NCBI RefSeq assembly: GCF_000178995.1
Contig: NZ_ADVZ01000006.1
Location: 1 to 64,000 of the forward strand
Source: Afipia sp. 1NLS2
GTDB taxonomy: Bacteria > Pseudomonadota > Alphaproteobacteria > Rhizobiales > Xanthobacteraceae
DNA: 64,000 bases
Direction of reading: 5' to 3'
In this document: positions 25,577-34,926 of the stretch, piece after piece
Position numbering within the stretch: the stretch's first letter is position 1
Layout: each line of letters opens with the position of its first letter
Program-made: the position numbers and the translations under genes
The notes under the pieces: generated by a model
Database searches by the model: none
What the model was told of the DNA's origin: nothing
Seen by the model: only the letters and a program-made list of their open reading frames with translations

Positions 25577-25924
25577 ATGAAGGATAATATCGTGGCCTTG
25601 CAGCACGCAGAACCGGGAGAGATCGTTAACTTACGTCCACTGGGGGATAGACTGAAAGAAGCCAAGACGGCAGCTCTCGTCAAATCTGAATGTTTTGAAG
25701 CAGTTCGGTTGATCGTATTGGCGGGAGTGGAAATCCCGCCGCACAAGGTGCCTGGCAATATTATGCTGCATTGTCTGGAAGGATGCATATCGATCAGGCT
25801 GACAGATTCGACTATCACATTGAGCGCAGGCGAATGGGTTTACCTCGCAGGCAACGAGATTCATTCGCTGAAGGGCATCAAGGATTCGTCCATCCTCCTA
25901 ACGATCCTGCTCGGCACCCGATAA
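25577..25924 (+). CDS. Small cupin-domain protein
   Basis: 115 residues with a single cupin barrel. Motif 1 is degenerate (IPPHKVPGNIMLHCLEG) and motif 2 reads LSAGEWVYLAGNEIHSLKGI. Two histidines of the usual metal site are seen (in PPHKVPG and NEIHSLKG). Such stand-alone cupins often modulate stress responses or act as small dioxygenase-like proteins. The substrate is unknown. It stands alone between an XRE remnant and the ferritin-like gene. Confidence 0.75.
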   Translation: MKDNIVALQHAEPGEIVNLRPLGDRLKEAKTAALVKSECFEAVRLIVLAGVEIPPHKVPGNIMLHCLEGCISIRLTDSTITLSAGEWVYLAGNEIHSLKGIKDSSILLTILLGTR

Positions 25925-26012
25925 TTTGCCCCAGAAGTGACGACAGCATTGCTTGCGACCCATCGGTGCGCACTGCGATATTCTTCTGAAGTGCCCGGAA
26001 CTCTGATAAATC

Positions 26013-26900
26013 CTACGGTGCCTGTCTCTCGGGCAATGAGGCGGCGGCCCGCAAATCGGCAAGACGCGCAATCGAACGCGAGGCAAGTTCTTGCGCAAAT
26101 TCCAAGCTGCGTTGATCCTTGGCTCTGTCCGCCTCGTCGAGATACACATTCAACAGTTGCTCGGCTCGCTGCAGAGCGCGCCGCTTGATCTGTTCGATCT
26201 CAAGAGTGGGCATCTCAATATTCTCGGACGGAGCGGCGCTATGATGTGAGGGCCCCAATGTTCCTGCATACAGCAGCTGTCTGCCTGTCTCAGGCGGGAG
26301 AGTTTGTGACCACGCGATGACGTCCCGCCGTAATAAGCTCTCAAGCAAGGCCGCGGATGCGTTCTTTTCACCTGAATCGTTCTCAGCGGCGAGTTTATGT
26401 TCGTTCTGCCACGCAAGGCGGCGCTCTCGCCGTAACAGATTGGCATCCATCAGGGCCTCGCGGGCCAAACTTTCAGCCGCGACGCTTATCGCCGGCTGTT
26501 TGGCGAGGGCGGCGACATAAGTCCAATATATAAAGGCACGCCGGCGATGGCGGACGGCGAGAGCCCACGCGATATAAGGGGTAGAGAGACTGGACTGAGA
26601 AATGTCCGCCAACTCTTGCGCCGGGACAAGATCCATAAATGTAGCCGGCAGCCGACCCATGTCCGGTGGGGCGCGACATGCTTCAATGCAGTCTTTTTTG
26701 ATCGCATTGATCCGGATGTTTTCTCGCGCGGCGAGAGCCTCGAAAACAGGGCGCAATACCTCCAGGTTTTTGCCTGGATGCACCGCCAATGCGGCATAGC
26801 GCTGTGCTGCGAGCTCTGCCTGATGAAGGGCGATCGCGTACAACTCCGGCAGATCCTCGGTAGGCTCTGGCGCCACCGTCAGCAGAGACTCTTCATGCAT
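26013..26900 (-). CDS. Ferritin-like (rubrerythrin-related) helical protein divergent from nosR
   Basis: 295 residues, almost wholly helical. The first half has ALHQAELAAQRYAAL and FEALAARENIRINAI, which resemble helix A (ExxxAxRY) and helix B (AxEExxHA) of rubrerythrin. The second half has HRRRAFIYWTYVAALA and ESLAREALMDANLLRRERRL in the places of helices C and D. Only some diiron ligands (Glu in helices A and B) are kept and the usual His positions are replaced, so metal binding is uncertain. The C-terminal 100 residues are an extra helical region. It is transcribed away from nosR and shares the intergenic region with a candidate FNR/NnrR box, suggesting low-oxygen control. Confidence 0.6.
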   Translation of the reverse strand: MHEESLLTVAPEPTEDLPELYAIALHQAELAAQRYAALAVHPGKNLEVLRPVFEALAARENIRINAIKKDCIEACRAPPDMGRLPATFMDLVPAQELADISQSSLSTPYIAWALAVRHRRRAFIYWTYVAALAKQPAISVAAESLAREALMDANLLRRERRLAWQNEHKLAAENDSGEKNASAALLESLLRRDVIAWSQTLPPETGRQLLYAGTLGPSHHSAAPSENIEMPTLEIEQIKRRALQRAEQLLNVYLDEADRAKDQRSLEFAQELASRSIARLADLRAAASLPERQAP

Positions 26901-26921
26901 GCAAAGTCTCGCAGTGCTATT

Positions 26922-26935
26922 TTGACATACAGCAA
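26922..26935. promoter_or_regulatory. Candidate FNR/NnrR-type box in the nosR promoter region
   Basis: TTGAC-ATAC-AGCAA. Each half resembles the FNR/CRP-family half-site TTGAT/ATCAA, with one mismatch in each arm. It lies about 120 bases before the nosR start and 22 bases before the start of the divergent ferritin-like gene. Regulation by FixK, FnrN or NnrR is inferred from the operon type. Confidence 0.45.
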
Positions 26936-27051
26936 CACTTTATAATATCGTTTCCGATAAAGGATGTCCACGCGAGTTCCCCCAATGGCGATGGTTGGCG
27001 ACTCGATTTTGTCGACTTCACTCGAAGCTGCAAAGTTCGACGAGGAGCATC

Positions 27052-29331
27052 TTGTCTGATTTTAAAAGTCTTTACGCCACCAGCATCGCCGCTCTTTGTC
27101 TGATCGGAATGATGCTGTTCGCTGCGAGTGCGCACGCGGCTGGGCAGCTAGGTAATTATATCGTCAAGGCACAACCGGCAGAACTGATCCCGGAGGCAAA
27201 TCGCTTCGGATCACCGCAGGGCGACCCGCCTATCGCTCCGATCTACAAAAATGACGAGCTTTTGGGCTTTGCTTATCTTAATTCCGATTTTTCCAATGCG
27301 GTCGGCTATTCCGGAAAGCCGATCAAGGTCCTTGTCGGCATCACCACACGAGGCGTACTCACCGGCTTCAAGCTTGTCGAACACAAGGAACCGATCGTCC
27401 TCATCGGCATTCCGGAAAAGCGCATTCTCGATGCCGTGAACAAGCTGGTCGGCACGGACATGGCGCCCGTGGTGAGTGGTGCAGCCAAGGCGCCGCAAGT
27501 CGATATCGTCAGCGGCGCAACTGTCACCGTGCTGGTGATCGGTGACAGCATCGTCCGTTCGGCAACAAAGCTGATCAAGACCGGGCGGCTTGGGACACAA
27601 GGACAGGCCAATGTGGCGGCAACTGCGGCACAAGTGGTCAAGACCATCGATATGGCCAGCGGCGAGGTGCGCGACTGGCAAACGCTCCTCGGCGACGGCT
27701 CGATCCGGCGGCTGCATCTGAGCGTTGCCGATATCAACGAGGCCTACGAAAAGTCCGGCAACGCCGCGGCGGCGGCGCACGCCGAAACTGGCGACCCGGC
27801 GGATGATTTCATCGATCTGTATACCGCTGACGTCGCGGTGCCGACCATCGGTCGCAGCCTGCTCGGCGATGATGGCTTTAAACGCCTCCAGGCCAGGTTC
27901 AAACCCGGCCAGCAGGCGATCGTGGTTGCAGGCTCTGGCCGCTATTCGTTCAAGGGGTCCGGCTATGTTCGTGGCGGCATCTTCGACCGCATCGAGCTTT
28001 TGCAGGACGGTAACAGTATTCGCTTCCGTGATCGCGATCATACGCGGCTGGGTGATTTTGCCGCTGAGGGAGCGCCAAGCTTTCCCGAGATCAGCCTGTT
28101 CGTTCTGCCGGCGGATTTTACCTTCGATCCAGCCGAACCCTGGACGCTGCAGCTTCTGGTGCAGCGGGCCATCGGCGCACGCGACAAGGCATTCCTGACC
28201 TTCGATCTCGGCTATACGCTGCCGGATGCGTATCTGAAGCGCGAGCAGCCCGCGACGATCATTTCGACCGAACCGCCTTCTGCGGCATCGCCACAGTCCT
28301 CGCAAAACCCGATCACGACTGCCCCCGACGACGAGCCGTTATGGATCCGGATCTGGCGCGGTGACGCGGTTCGAATCGGCATCACCGTGTTCGCGCTCGG
28401 CATGCTTACGCTGATCTTCTTCTTTCAGAATGTTCTGGTGCGGCGGCCACAAGTCTATGTCTGGGTCCGTCGTGTGTATCTGTTGTTCGTGCTGGTGTGG
28501 CTCGGCTGGTATGTCAATGCGCAGCTCTCCGTGGTCAACGTGCTGACCTTCGTGAATTCGCTGCTGACAGGGTTCAGTTGGGAATATTTCCTTTCCGCAC
28601 CGCACATCTTCCTGCTGTGGGCTTCTATCGCGGCAGGACTGCTGTTCTGGGGACGAGGACCGTTTTGCGGCTGGCTTTGTCCGTTCGGCGCGCTGCAGGA
28701 ACTGCTCAACAACATCGCCCAGGCGGTGAAGGTGCCGCAGCTTCGGCTGCCATGGGGCCTGCACGAGCGGCTGTGGCCGATCAAATACATGATCTTTCTC
28801 GTCCTGTTCGGTTTGTCGCTTTATTCTACGGCGCTGGCCGAACAGGTCGCGGAGATCGAGCCGTTCAAGACCGCGATCATCCTCAAATTCGCGCGTGACT
28901 GGCCGTACGTGATCTACGCGCTGACTCTGCTGGCCGCCGGCTTGTTCATTGAGCGCTTCTTCTGCCGCTATCTGTGTCCGCTTGGGGCCGCACTCGCCAT
29001 TCCGGGCCGCATCCGCATGTTCGAATGGCTGCGCCGTTGGCCGGAATGCGGCTCTCCCTGCCAGCGTTGCGCCGTCGAATGTCCGGTGCAGGCGATCCAT
29101 CCCGAAGGGCACATCAATGTCAACGAATGCATCTATTGCATGCACTGTCAGGAGCTTTATTTCGACGATCATCGCTGCCCTCACATGATCCAGGTGCGTC
29201 TCAAGCGTGAGAAGCGCGAAGCGCTGTCCTCGCCATCCATGCGTGCCGGAAAAGGCCCGAACACAATCATTACCGCCGGAGGCAAAGCGGTCAGCGCCCC
29301 CGGCGGTTCAGTCGCAACACCCCCAACCTGA
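27052..29331 (+). CDS. nosR: NosR, membrane flavo/iron-sulfur protein for N2O reduction
   Basis: The start is probably TTG at 27052, with GAGGAG at 27042-27047; a longer ATG frame at 26995 lacks a signal-like start. There is a Sec signal helix (near residues 10-30), then a periplasmic FMN-binding domain with the flavinylation motif DIVSGAT (D151 to T157). Next come several membrane helices, cytosolic CxxxCP sites (CGWLCPFGALQE, CRYLCPLGAA) and a C-terminal polyferredoxin (CGSPCQRCAVECPVQAI, CIYCMHCQELYF). NosR passes electrons from quinol to NosZ and is needed for its expression and activity. It is the first gene of the nos operon; nosZ follows after 17 bases. Confidence 0.95.
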   Translation: MSDFKSLYATSIAALCLIGMMLFAASAHAAGQLGNYIVKAQPAELIPEANRFGSPQGDPPIAPIYKNDELLGFAYLNSDFSNAVGYSGKPIKVLVGITTRGVLTGFKLVEHKEPIVLIGIPEKRILDAVNKLVGTDMAPVVSGAAKAPQVDIVSGATVTVLVIGDSIVRSATKLIKTGRLGTQGQANVAATAAQVVKTIDMASGEVRDWQTLLGDGSIRRLHLSVADINEAYEKSGNAAAAAHAETGDPADDFIDLYTADVAVPTIGRSLLGDDGFKRLQARFKPGQQAIVVAGSGRYSFKGSGYVRGGIFDRIELLQDGNSIRFRDRDHTRLGDFAAEGAPSFPEISLFVLPADFTFDPAEPWTLQLLVQRAIGARDKAFLTFDLGYTLPDAYLKREQPATIISTEPPSAASPQSSQNPITTAPDDEPLWIRIWRGDAVRIGITVFALGMLTLIFFFQNVLVRRPQVYVWVRRVYLLFVLVWLGWYVNAQLSVVNVLTFVNSLLTGFSWEYFLSAPHIFLLWASIAAGLLFWGRGPFCGWLCPFGALQELLNNIAQAVKVPQLRLPWGLHERLWPIKYMIFLVLFGLSLYSTALAEQVAEIEPFKTAIILKFARDWPYVIYALTLLAAGLFIERFFCRYLCPLGAALAIPGRIRMFEWLRRWPECGSPCQRCAVECPVQAIHPEGHINVNECIYCMHCQELYFDDHRCPHMIQVRLKREKREALSSPSMRAGKGPNTIITAGGKAVSAPGGSVATPPT

Positions 29332-29348
29332 AAATCTAGGAGACTTCC

Positions 29349-31277
29349 ATGAGCAACCAAGAAGGCGACAAAGGTGTCAGCCGCCGGGCATTGCTCGGCA
29401 CGACGGCAGCGGCGGCCGGGGTCGGTCTTGCCGGCGGAGCCGGCTTCACCACGATTGCGGAGGCCCAAACCAAGGCGCAGCCGAAAGCCCCTGCCGCACG
29501 GCCCGCGGTTCACAAGACCGAGGTCGCGCCCGGCGATCTCGATGAATATTATGTATTCTTCTCATCCGGCCAGTGCGGCGAGATGCGTATCGTCGGCCTG
29601 CCGTCGATGCGTGAACTGATGCGGGTGCCGGTGTTCAATCGCTGCTCGGCGACTGGCTGGGGCCAGACTAATGAGAGCCTCAAGATCCTGACCGAGGGAC
29701 TGACCCCCGAGGGGCGCGAGTTTCTCAAGACCCGTGGCGGCACCTATGTGAATGGCGACCTGCACCATCCGCACCTCTCGTTCACCGATGGCACCTACGA
29801 CGGCCGCTACGTCTTCATGAATGATAAGGCTAATACCCGCGTCGCCCGCGTGCGTCTTGACGTCATGAAGTGCGACAAGATCATCCAGTTGCCGAACCAA
29901 CATACGGTGCACGGACTGCGCGTCCAGAAATATCCTCGTACAGGCTATGTTTTCTGTAACGGCGAGGATGGCGTGCCGCTGCCGAATGATGGCAAGATCC
30001 TCGACGATCCGAAGCAATATCGCTCGATCTTCACGGCGGTCGACGGCGATACCATGAAGGTTGCCTGGCAGGTCATCGTCGACGGCAACCTCGATAACGT
30101 CGACGCTGACTATCAGGGCAAGTACGCCTTCTCGACTTGCTACAACTCCGAGGGCGGCGTCACGCTTGCGGAAATGACCGCCAACGAACAGGACTGGGTC
30201 ACCATCTTTAATATCAAGCGCATCGAGGAGGCGGTGAAGAAGGGCGATTACAAGACGATGGGCGGCGTACCGGTGCTCGACGGCCGCCATGGCTCGCCTT
30301 ACACTCGTTACGTGCCGGTCTCCAACAGTCCACACGGTATCAACACTGCACCGGACGGTATCCATGTCATCGCCAACGGCAAGCTCGCGCCGACCTGCAC
30401 CGTGTTTGATGTGCGGCTGTTCGACCAGTTGTTCGACGATAAGATCAAACCGCGCGATGTGGTCGTGGCGGAGCCTGAGCTCGGCCTCGGACCGCTGCAC
30501 ACCGCCTATGACGGCAAAGGCAACGCCTATACTACGTTGTTCATCGACAGCCAGATCTGCAAGTGGAACATCGATCTCGCCAAGCGCGCTTTCAAAGGCG
30601 AGAAGGTCGACCCGATCCTCCAGAAGCTGGACGTCCACTACCAGCCCGGCCACAACCACACCTCCATGGGCCAGACCAAGGAGGCCGACGGAAAATGGCT
30701 GATCTCGCTGAATAAGTTCTCCAAGGACCGCTTCCTCAATGTCGGCCCGCTCAAACCGGAAAACGATCAGCTCATCGACATCTCAGGCGACAAGATGTTG
30801 CTGGTGCATGATGGCCCAAGCTTTGCCGAACCTCACGACGCCACTATTGTCCATCGTTCCAAGATCAATCCGATCTCGATCTGGAATCGCGCCGATCCGT
30901 TCTTTGCCGATGCGGTAAAACAAGCTAAGGCGGACGGCGTCGATCTCGAATCTGATTCCAAAGTGATCCGCGACGGCAACAAGGTGCGCGTCTACATGAC
31001 ATCCACTGCGCCAGCCTTCGGTCTTGAGCAATTCACGGTGAAGCAAGGCGATGAGGTAACTGTCCACGTCACCAATATCGACGCCGTCGAAGACCTCACG
31101 CACGGGTTTACGATCGTGAACTACGGCATCGCAATGGAAGTTGCACCACAGGCGACAGCCTCGGTAACTTTCACGGCGGACCAGGCGGGGGTCTACTGGT
31201 ATTACTGCCAGTGGTTCTGCCATGCCATGCATATGGAAATGAAAGGCCGTATGCTTGTCGAACCGAAATCGGTGTAA
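29349..31277 (+). CDS. nosZ: Nitrous oxide reductase catalytic subunit
   Basis: 642 residues. A twin-arginine signal ([14 protein letters not shown]) marks it as a clade I, Tat-exported enzyme. The seven-bladed propeller carries the CuZ histidines (for example [46 protein letters not shown]). The C-terminal cupredoxin domain has the CuA site C620-x3-C624-x3-H628-x2-M631, with the upstream His in DLTHGFTI. It reduces N2O to N2 in the periplasm, taking electrons from cytochrome c or NosR. The lack of any frameshift and the full set of motifs indicate an active enzyme. Confidence 0.98.
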   Translation: MSNQEGDKGVSRRALLGTTAAAAGVGLAGGAGFTTIAEAQTKAQPKAPAARPAVHKTEVAPGDLDEYYVFFSSGQCGEMRIVGLPSMRELMRVPVFNRCSATGWGQTNESLKILTEGLTPEGREFLKTRGGTYVNGDLHHPHLSFTDGTYDGRYVFMNDKANTRVARVRLDVMKCDKIIQLPNQHTVHGLRVQKYPRTGYVFCNGEDGVPLPNDGKILDDPKQYRSIFTAVDGDTMKVAWQVIVDGNLDNVDADYQGKYAFSTCYNSEGGVTLAEMTANEQDWVTIFNIKRIEEAVKKGDYKTMGGVPVLDGRHGSPYTRYVPVSNSPHGINTAPDGIHVIANGKLAPTCTVFDVRLFDQLFDDKIKPRDVVVAEPELGLGPLHTAYDGKGNAYTTLFIDSQICKWNIDLAKRAFKGEKVDPILQKLDVHYQPGHNHTSMGQTKEADGKWLISLNKFSKDRFLNVGPLKPENDQLIDISGDKMLLVHDGPSFAEPHDATIVHRSKINPISIWNRADPFFADAVKQAKADGVDLESDSKVIRDGNKVRVYMTSTAPAFGLEQFTVKQGDEVTVHVTNIDAVEDLTHGFTIVNYGIAMEVAPQATASVTFTADQAGVYWYYCQWFCHAMHMEMKGRMLVEPKSV

Positions 31278-31288
31278 GCGGGGCATCC

Positions 31289-32653
31289 GTGCGCTGCTTC
31301 CTCAACATACTTCCCGCGGCGATTCTTGCCGCGGGATTGCCTAGCTTCGCGAGCGCGGAGACTCTTACACTTGCAGCCGGCCAGTTGACGCAGGAGATGC
31401 TGGATCGGGCGCAGGATGGCGACATCTTTGTGCTGGCCGCTGGGAAGCACAAAGGGCCGATCCGCATCGAGCGGCCGATCACGCTACGAGGCGAGCCCGG
31501 CGCGACACTCACCGGCAACGGCAAAGGCAGCGTCATCGATGTCTATGGGCCCGATGTCGAAATCCGCGGGTTAACAATCAGCGGATCAGGTCGCGATCTG
31601 CCGGCGATGAATTCTGGCATCTACCTAGAGAAAACCGCTGAGCGGGCGCTGGTTGAAAACAATCGCATCATCGGCAATCTATTCGGTGTCTATGTCCACG
31701 GCGCCGCAGGCACGCGTGTCCTGAACAATGTGATCGAAGGGATGCAGAACATCCGCCTCTCCGAAGCCGGTAACGGCGTATCGGTGTGGAATGCGCCGGA
31801 CGTAACGATCGATGGCAACACCATCCGCCACGGTCGAGATGGCATCTTCACTATTTCCAGCCGTAAGGACCGATTCACCAACAACCGCTTTGAAAATGTG
31901 CGGTTTGCCGTCCATTACATGTACACGAACGACAGCGAGATCAGCGGTAACGTCTCGATCAAGAGCCATGTCGGCTACGCAATCATGTATTCAAACCGCC
32001 TCGTCATTCGCAACAACGTCTCGTATCGCGACCGGGACCACGGCCTGCTGTTCAATTACGCCAATTATGCGAAGATCGAAGGTAATCTGGTCGCTGGCGG
32101 CGCGATCAACAACGTGTCGGATCCGCAAGAGGTGGCGAACGACGAGCGCGGCATGTTGCCGGATGCGAGCTCGGCCACGCGTGGCATTGCGCGCAATGGT
32201 CCTGACAAATGCGTGTTCATCTACAACGCTAACCACAATCAGTTTCGTAATAACTGGTTCGAGCACTGCGAGATTGGCGTCCACTTCACGGCAGGCTCGG
32301 AAGGCAATGAGATCACCGGCAATGCCTTTGTCGGCAATCGAAACCAAGTGAAGTATGTTGGCACCCGCAACCTCGACTGGTCGAAGGATGGGCGCGGCAA
32401 TTACTGGAGCGACAACCCGGCGTTCGATCTGAACGGCGACGGTGTGGCCGATACTGCATACCGGCCGAATGACCTCGTCGATCGAGTGCTGTGGACCGCG
32501 CCGTCCGCAAAAATTCTGATCAACAGTCCTGCGGTTCAGGTGCTCCGCTGGGCGCAGGCGCAGTTTCCAGCGCTTTATCCCGGCGGCGTGGTCGATACTC
32601 ATCCGCTAATCGCGCCGCCACCGCGGCCGGACGCAGGCCGGAGTCTGCCATGA
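31289..32653 (+). CDS. nosD: NosD, periplasmic copper-site assembly protein
   Basis: The start is GTG at 31289, 11 bases after nosZ (VRCFLNILPAAILAAG, a Sec signal ending SFASAE). The frame extends into nosZ upstream, but that part does not resemble the family. The mature protein is a right-handed beta-helix of repeats such as GIYLEKTAERALVENNRIIG, GVYVHGAAGTRVLNNVIEG and AIMYSNRLVIRNNVSY. NosD works with the NosFY transporter to supply sulfide or copper for the CuZ cluster. Its stop overlaps the nosF start (ATGA). Confidence 0.95.
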   Translation: MRCFLNILPAAILAAGLPSFASAETLTLAAGQLTQEMLDRAQDGDIFVLAAGKHKGPIRIERPITLRGEPGATLTGNGKGSVIDVYGPDVEIRGLTISGSGRDLPAMNSGIYLEKTAERALVENNRIIGNLFGVYVHGAAGTRVLNNVIEGMQNIRLSEAGNGVSVWNAPDVTIDGNTIRHGRDGIFTISSRKDRFTNNRFENVRFAVHYMYTNDSEISGNVSIKSHVGYAIMYSNRLVIRNNVSYRDRDHGLLFNYANYAKIEGNLVAGGAINNVSDPQEVANDERGMLPDASSATRGIARNGPDKCVFIYNANHNQFRNNWFEHCEIGVHFTAGSEGNEITGNAFVGNRNQVKYVGTRNLDWSKDGRGNYWSDNPAFDLNGDGVADTAYRPNDLVDRVLWTAPSAKILINSPAVQVLRWAQAQFPALYPGGVVDTHPLIAPPPRPDAGRSLP

Positions 32654-33561
32654 CTGCGACCGTCTCGATCCAGGCAGTCGACAAGATCTACGGCCAGATT
32701 CGCGCTCTGCACGAGGTATCGTTCGATCTGGCGCCCGGACGAATCTGCGCGCTGGTTGGCCATAATGGCGCCGGCAAAACGACTCTGATCAAGCTGATGC
32801 TGGGGCTCATCCGGCCAAATGGCGGCGCCATCCGTGTGCTCGATGAGGATCCAGCCGCCGGTGAATTTTCGGCACGGCGGACGCTCGGTTACCTGCCGGA
32901 GAACGTCGCTTTCAATGCCGCACTGACCGGGCGAGAGACGCTCAGCTTTTATGCGCGGCTCAAGCAGCTGAAGCCGACGACTGCATGGGCCCTGCTCGAC
33001 CGCGTTGGCTTGGGAGATGGCTCCGATCGCCGGGTCGGGACCTATTCCAAGGGTATGCGGCAACGGCTCGGTCTCGCACAAGCACTGCTCGGACGTCCGC
33101 GTATTCTGCTGCTCGATGAGCCGACCACGGGTCTCGATCCGGCGTTACGCCAGACCTTCTACGACATCCTGTGCGCACTGCGCGACGACGGCGCGACGGT
33201 GCTGATCTCCTCACATGCGCTAAGCGAGCTTGAGGGCCGCGCCGAGCACGTGCTGATCATGAATCACGGTCTCCTGGTAGCGCAAGGCACGCTGACGCAA
33301 TTGCGCCAACTTTCGCAATTGCCGATCCGGGTCACGTTCGACTTTATAACTGGTAGCGATGATAGGATACCGGAGTGGCTGATGAACGGCACGTCGTCAG
33401 GCGCGAACGGCCATGTGGTGCTGGTGCCGGACGATGAGAAGAAAATGGCGCTGCTGCGATTGGCCGCCGGCGATCCGCGGGTACGCAACATTGAAGTTGT
33501 GGCGCCGACCCTCGACGACCTTTACGCGCATTTTCTTCGCGAGCGGGAGGCTGCCGAGTGA
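32650..33561 (+). CDS. nosF: NosF, ABC transporter ATPase for CuZ assembly
   Basis: 303 residues from the ATG at 32650. Walker A is GHNGAGKTTL, signature YSKGMRQRL, Walker B LLLDEPTTGLDP, switch His in SSHALSE. It has a C-terminal extension of about 80 residues, as in NosF. It energises the NosFY complex that interacts with NosD. It overlaps nosD and nosY by 4 bases each, implying translational coupling. Confidence 0.96.
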   Translation: MTATVSIQAVDKIYGQIRALHEVSFDLAPGRICALVGHNGAGKTTLIKLMLGLIRPNGGAIRVLDEDPAAGEFSARRTLGYLPENVAFNAALTGRETLSFYARLKQLKPTTAWALLDRVGLGDGSDRRVGTYSKGMRQRLGLAQALLGRPRILLLDEPTTGLDPALRQTFYDILCALRDDGATVLISSHALSELEGRAEHVLIMNHGLLVAQGTLTQLRQLSQLPIRVTFDFITGSDDRIPEWLMNGTSSGANGHVVLVPDDEKKMALLRLAAGDPRVRNIEVVAPTLDDLYAHFLREREAAE

Positions 33562-34379
33562 GAACCGTCGCCATCATCGCCGGCAAGGAAATCCAGGAGG
33601 GCTTGCGCAACCGCTGGGTACTCGCGACCACGTTGCTACTGGCCGCGCTTGCACTATCGCTGACCTTTCTCGGCAGCGCACCGACCGGCAATGTCGGTGC
33701 GGGCGCACTCGACGTTGTTGTCGTCAGTCTCTCCAGCCTCACCATCTTCCTGCTGCCGCTGATCGCACTTCTGATTTCGCATGACGCAATCGTGGGCGAG
33801 ATGGAGCGCGGAACCATGATTCTCCTGCTCAGTTATCCGGTCGGCCGCTATCAGGTCGTTCTCGGAAAATTCTGTGGCCATGTGCTGATCCTCGCCTTCG
33901 CCACCGTGATTGGCTACGGCGTCGCGGCGGGGGCCTTGGCGGTCAGTGGTACGAAAGTCCTGGCTGCGAGCTGGTATGCGTTTGCCTGGATGATCGGGAC
34001 ATCGATTATGCTCGGTGCGGCATTCGTTGCGATCGGCTATCTCATCAGCAGCCTGGCGCGGGACCGTGGCACGGCGGCAGGGGCTGCTGTCGGTGTCTGG
34101 CTGATCATGGTGCTAGTATTCGACATGGCCCTACTCGGCCTGCTTGTCGTTGATCAGGGCAGGATCGTCTCCGCCTCGGTCCTGGAGCAACTGCTCTTCC
34201 TCAACCCAGCCGATATCTATCGTCTCGCCAATCTCACTGGCTTCAATGTCAGGCAGTTCTCCGGTATGGCCGGACTTACCGGCAGCACCGGCACCCCCGC
34301 GCTGCTGCTTGGGATGGCGCTGTGGATTGCGATTCCGCTCGGTCTTGCGACGGCTTCTTTTGCACGGAGGGAGTTATGA
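33558..34379 (+). CDS. nosY: NosY, ABC transporter membrane subunit
   Basis: 273 residues with six predicted membrane helices (about 20-40, 55-80, 105-130, 140-165, 175-200, 245-265). The start region MRTVAIIAGKEIQEGLRNRW is typical of NosY. It forms the membrane part of the NosDFY complex. Overlaps nosF and nosL by 4 bases. Confidence 0.95.
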   Translation: MRTVAIIAGKEIQEGLRNRWVLATTLLLAALALSLTFLGSAPTGNVGAGALDVVVVSLSSLTIFLLPLIALLISHDAIVGEMERGTMILLLSYPVGRYQVVLGKFCGHVLILAFATVIGYGVAAGALAVSGTKVLAASWYAFAWMIGTSIMLGAAFVAIGYLISSLARDRGTAAGAAVGVWLIMVLVFDMALLGLLVVDQGRIVSASVLEQLLFLNPADIYRLANLTGFNVRQFSGMAGLTGSTGTPALLLGMALWIAIPLGLATASFARREL

Positions 34380-34918
34380 TCCTGCGCGTGCTCTGCATCG
34401 CGGCGGTTGCGATCACACTTGCGGCTTGCAATCAGGATGAGTCGGCCTCCGCGCCGCCGCCTATCTCACTCAAGGACGATGCACTCGGCGTGTTCTGCGG
34501 CATGAACGTGCTGGAGCATCCGGGCCCGAAGGGACAGATTATCACCGCGAGCCGGATCGATCCCTATTGGTTCACGTCGGTGCGCGACACGGTGGCCTTC
34601 ACTCTGATGCCGGACCAACCGCGCGACATCCGCGCGATTTACGTGTCCGACATGGGAGTGGCGCCAAGCTGGGAAGAGCCCGGTGCCACCAACTGGATCA
34701 ACGCGCGCAAGGCCTTTTTCGTGATCGAGAGCCGCAGGCGAAGCGGCATGGAAACGGATGAGGCGGTGCCCTTTGGCAACCGCGCAGCAGCCGACGCATT
34801 CGTTGCCAGCAACGGCGGCCGCATCGTCAGTTTCGATCAGATTCCGAAAACTTATGTTCTGGGTGGCGACACATCGGAATCAAGTAAACATAGTCCTACG
34901 GAGATACGGACGAATTGA
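34376..34918 (+). CDS. nosL: NosL, copper chaperone lipoprotein
   Basis: 180 residues. A lipobox LAAC places C18 as the lipidated residue, anchoring it in the membrane. The mature part has the NosL copper-binding segment VFCGMNVLEHPGPKGQI with C41 and M43. It delivers Cu(I) to NosZ for CuZ assembly via NosDFY. The stop overlaps the following gene's frame. A serine/asparagine-rich tail follows the conserved domain. Confidence 0.94.
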   Translation: MILRVLCIAAVAITLAACNQDESASAPPPISLKDDALGVFCGMNVLEHPGPKGQIITASRIDPYWFTSVRDTVAFTLMPDQPRDIRAIYVSDMGVAPSWEEPGATNWINARKAFFVIESRRRSGMETDEAVPFGNRAAADAFVASNGGRIVSFDQIPKTYVLGGDTSESSKHSPTEIRTN

Positions 34919-34926
34919 AGGCAGCC

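Noticed and set aside
25354-25818. 154-codon minus-strand frame over the cupin gene and XRE remnant
   Set aside because: The plus-strand cupin has clear motifs; the antisense frame has none.
27211-28305. 364-codon minus-strand frame inside nosR
   Set aside because: Antisense shadow of nosR with no recognisable domain.
29562-30659. 365-codon minus-strand frame inside nosZ
   Set aside because: Antisense shadow of a gene with complete CuA and CuZ motifs.
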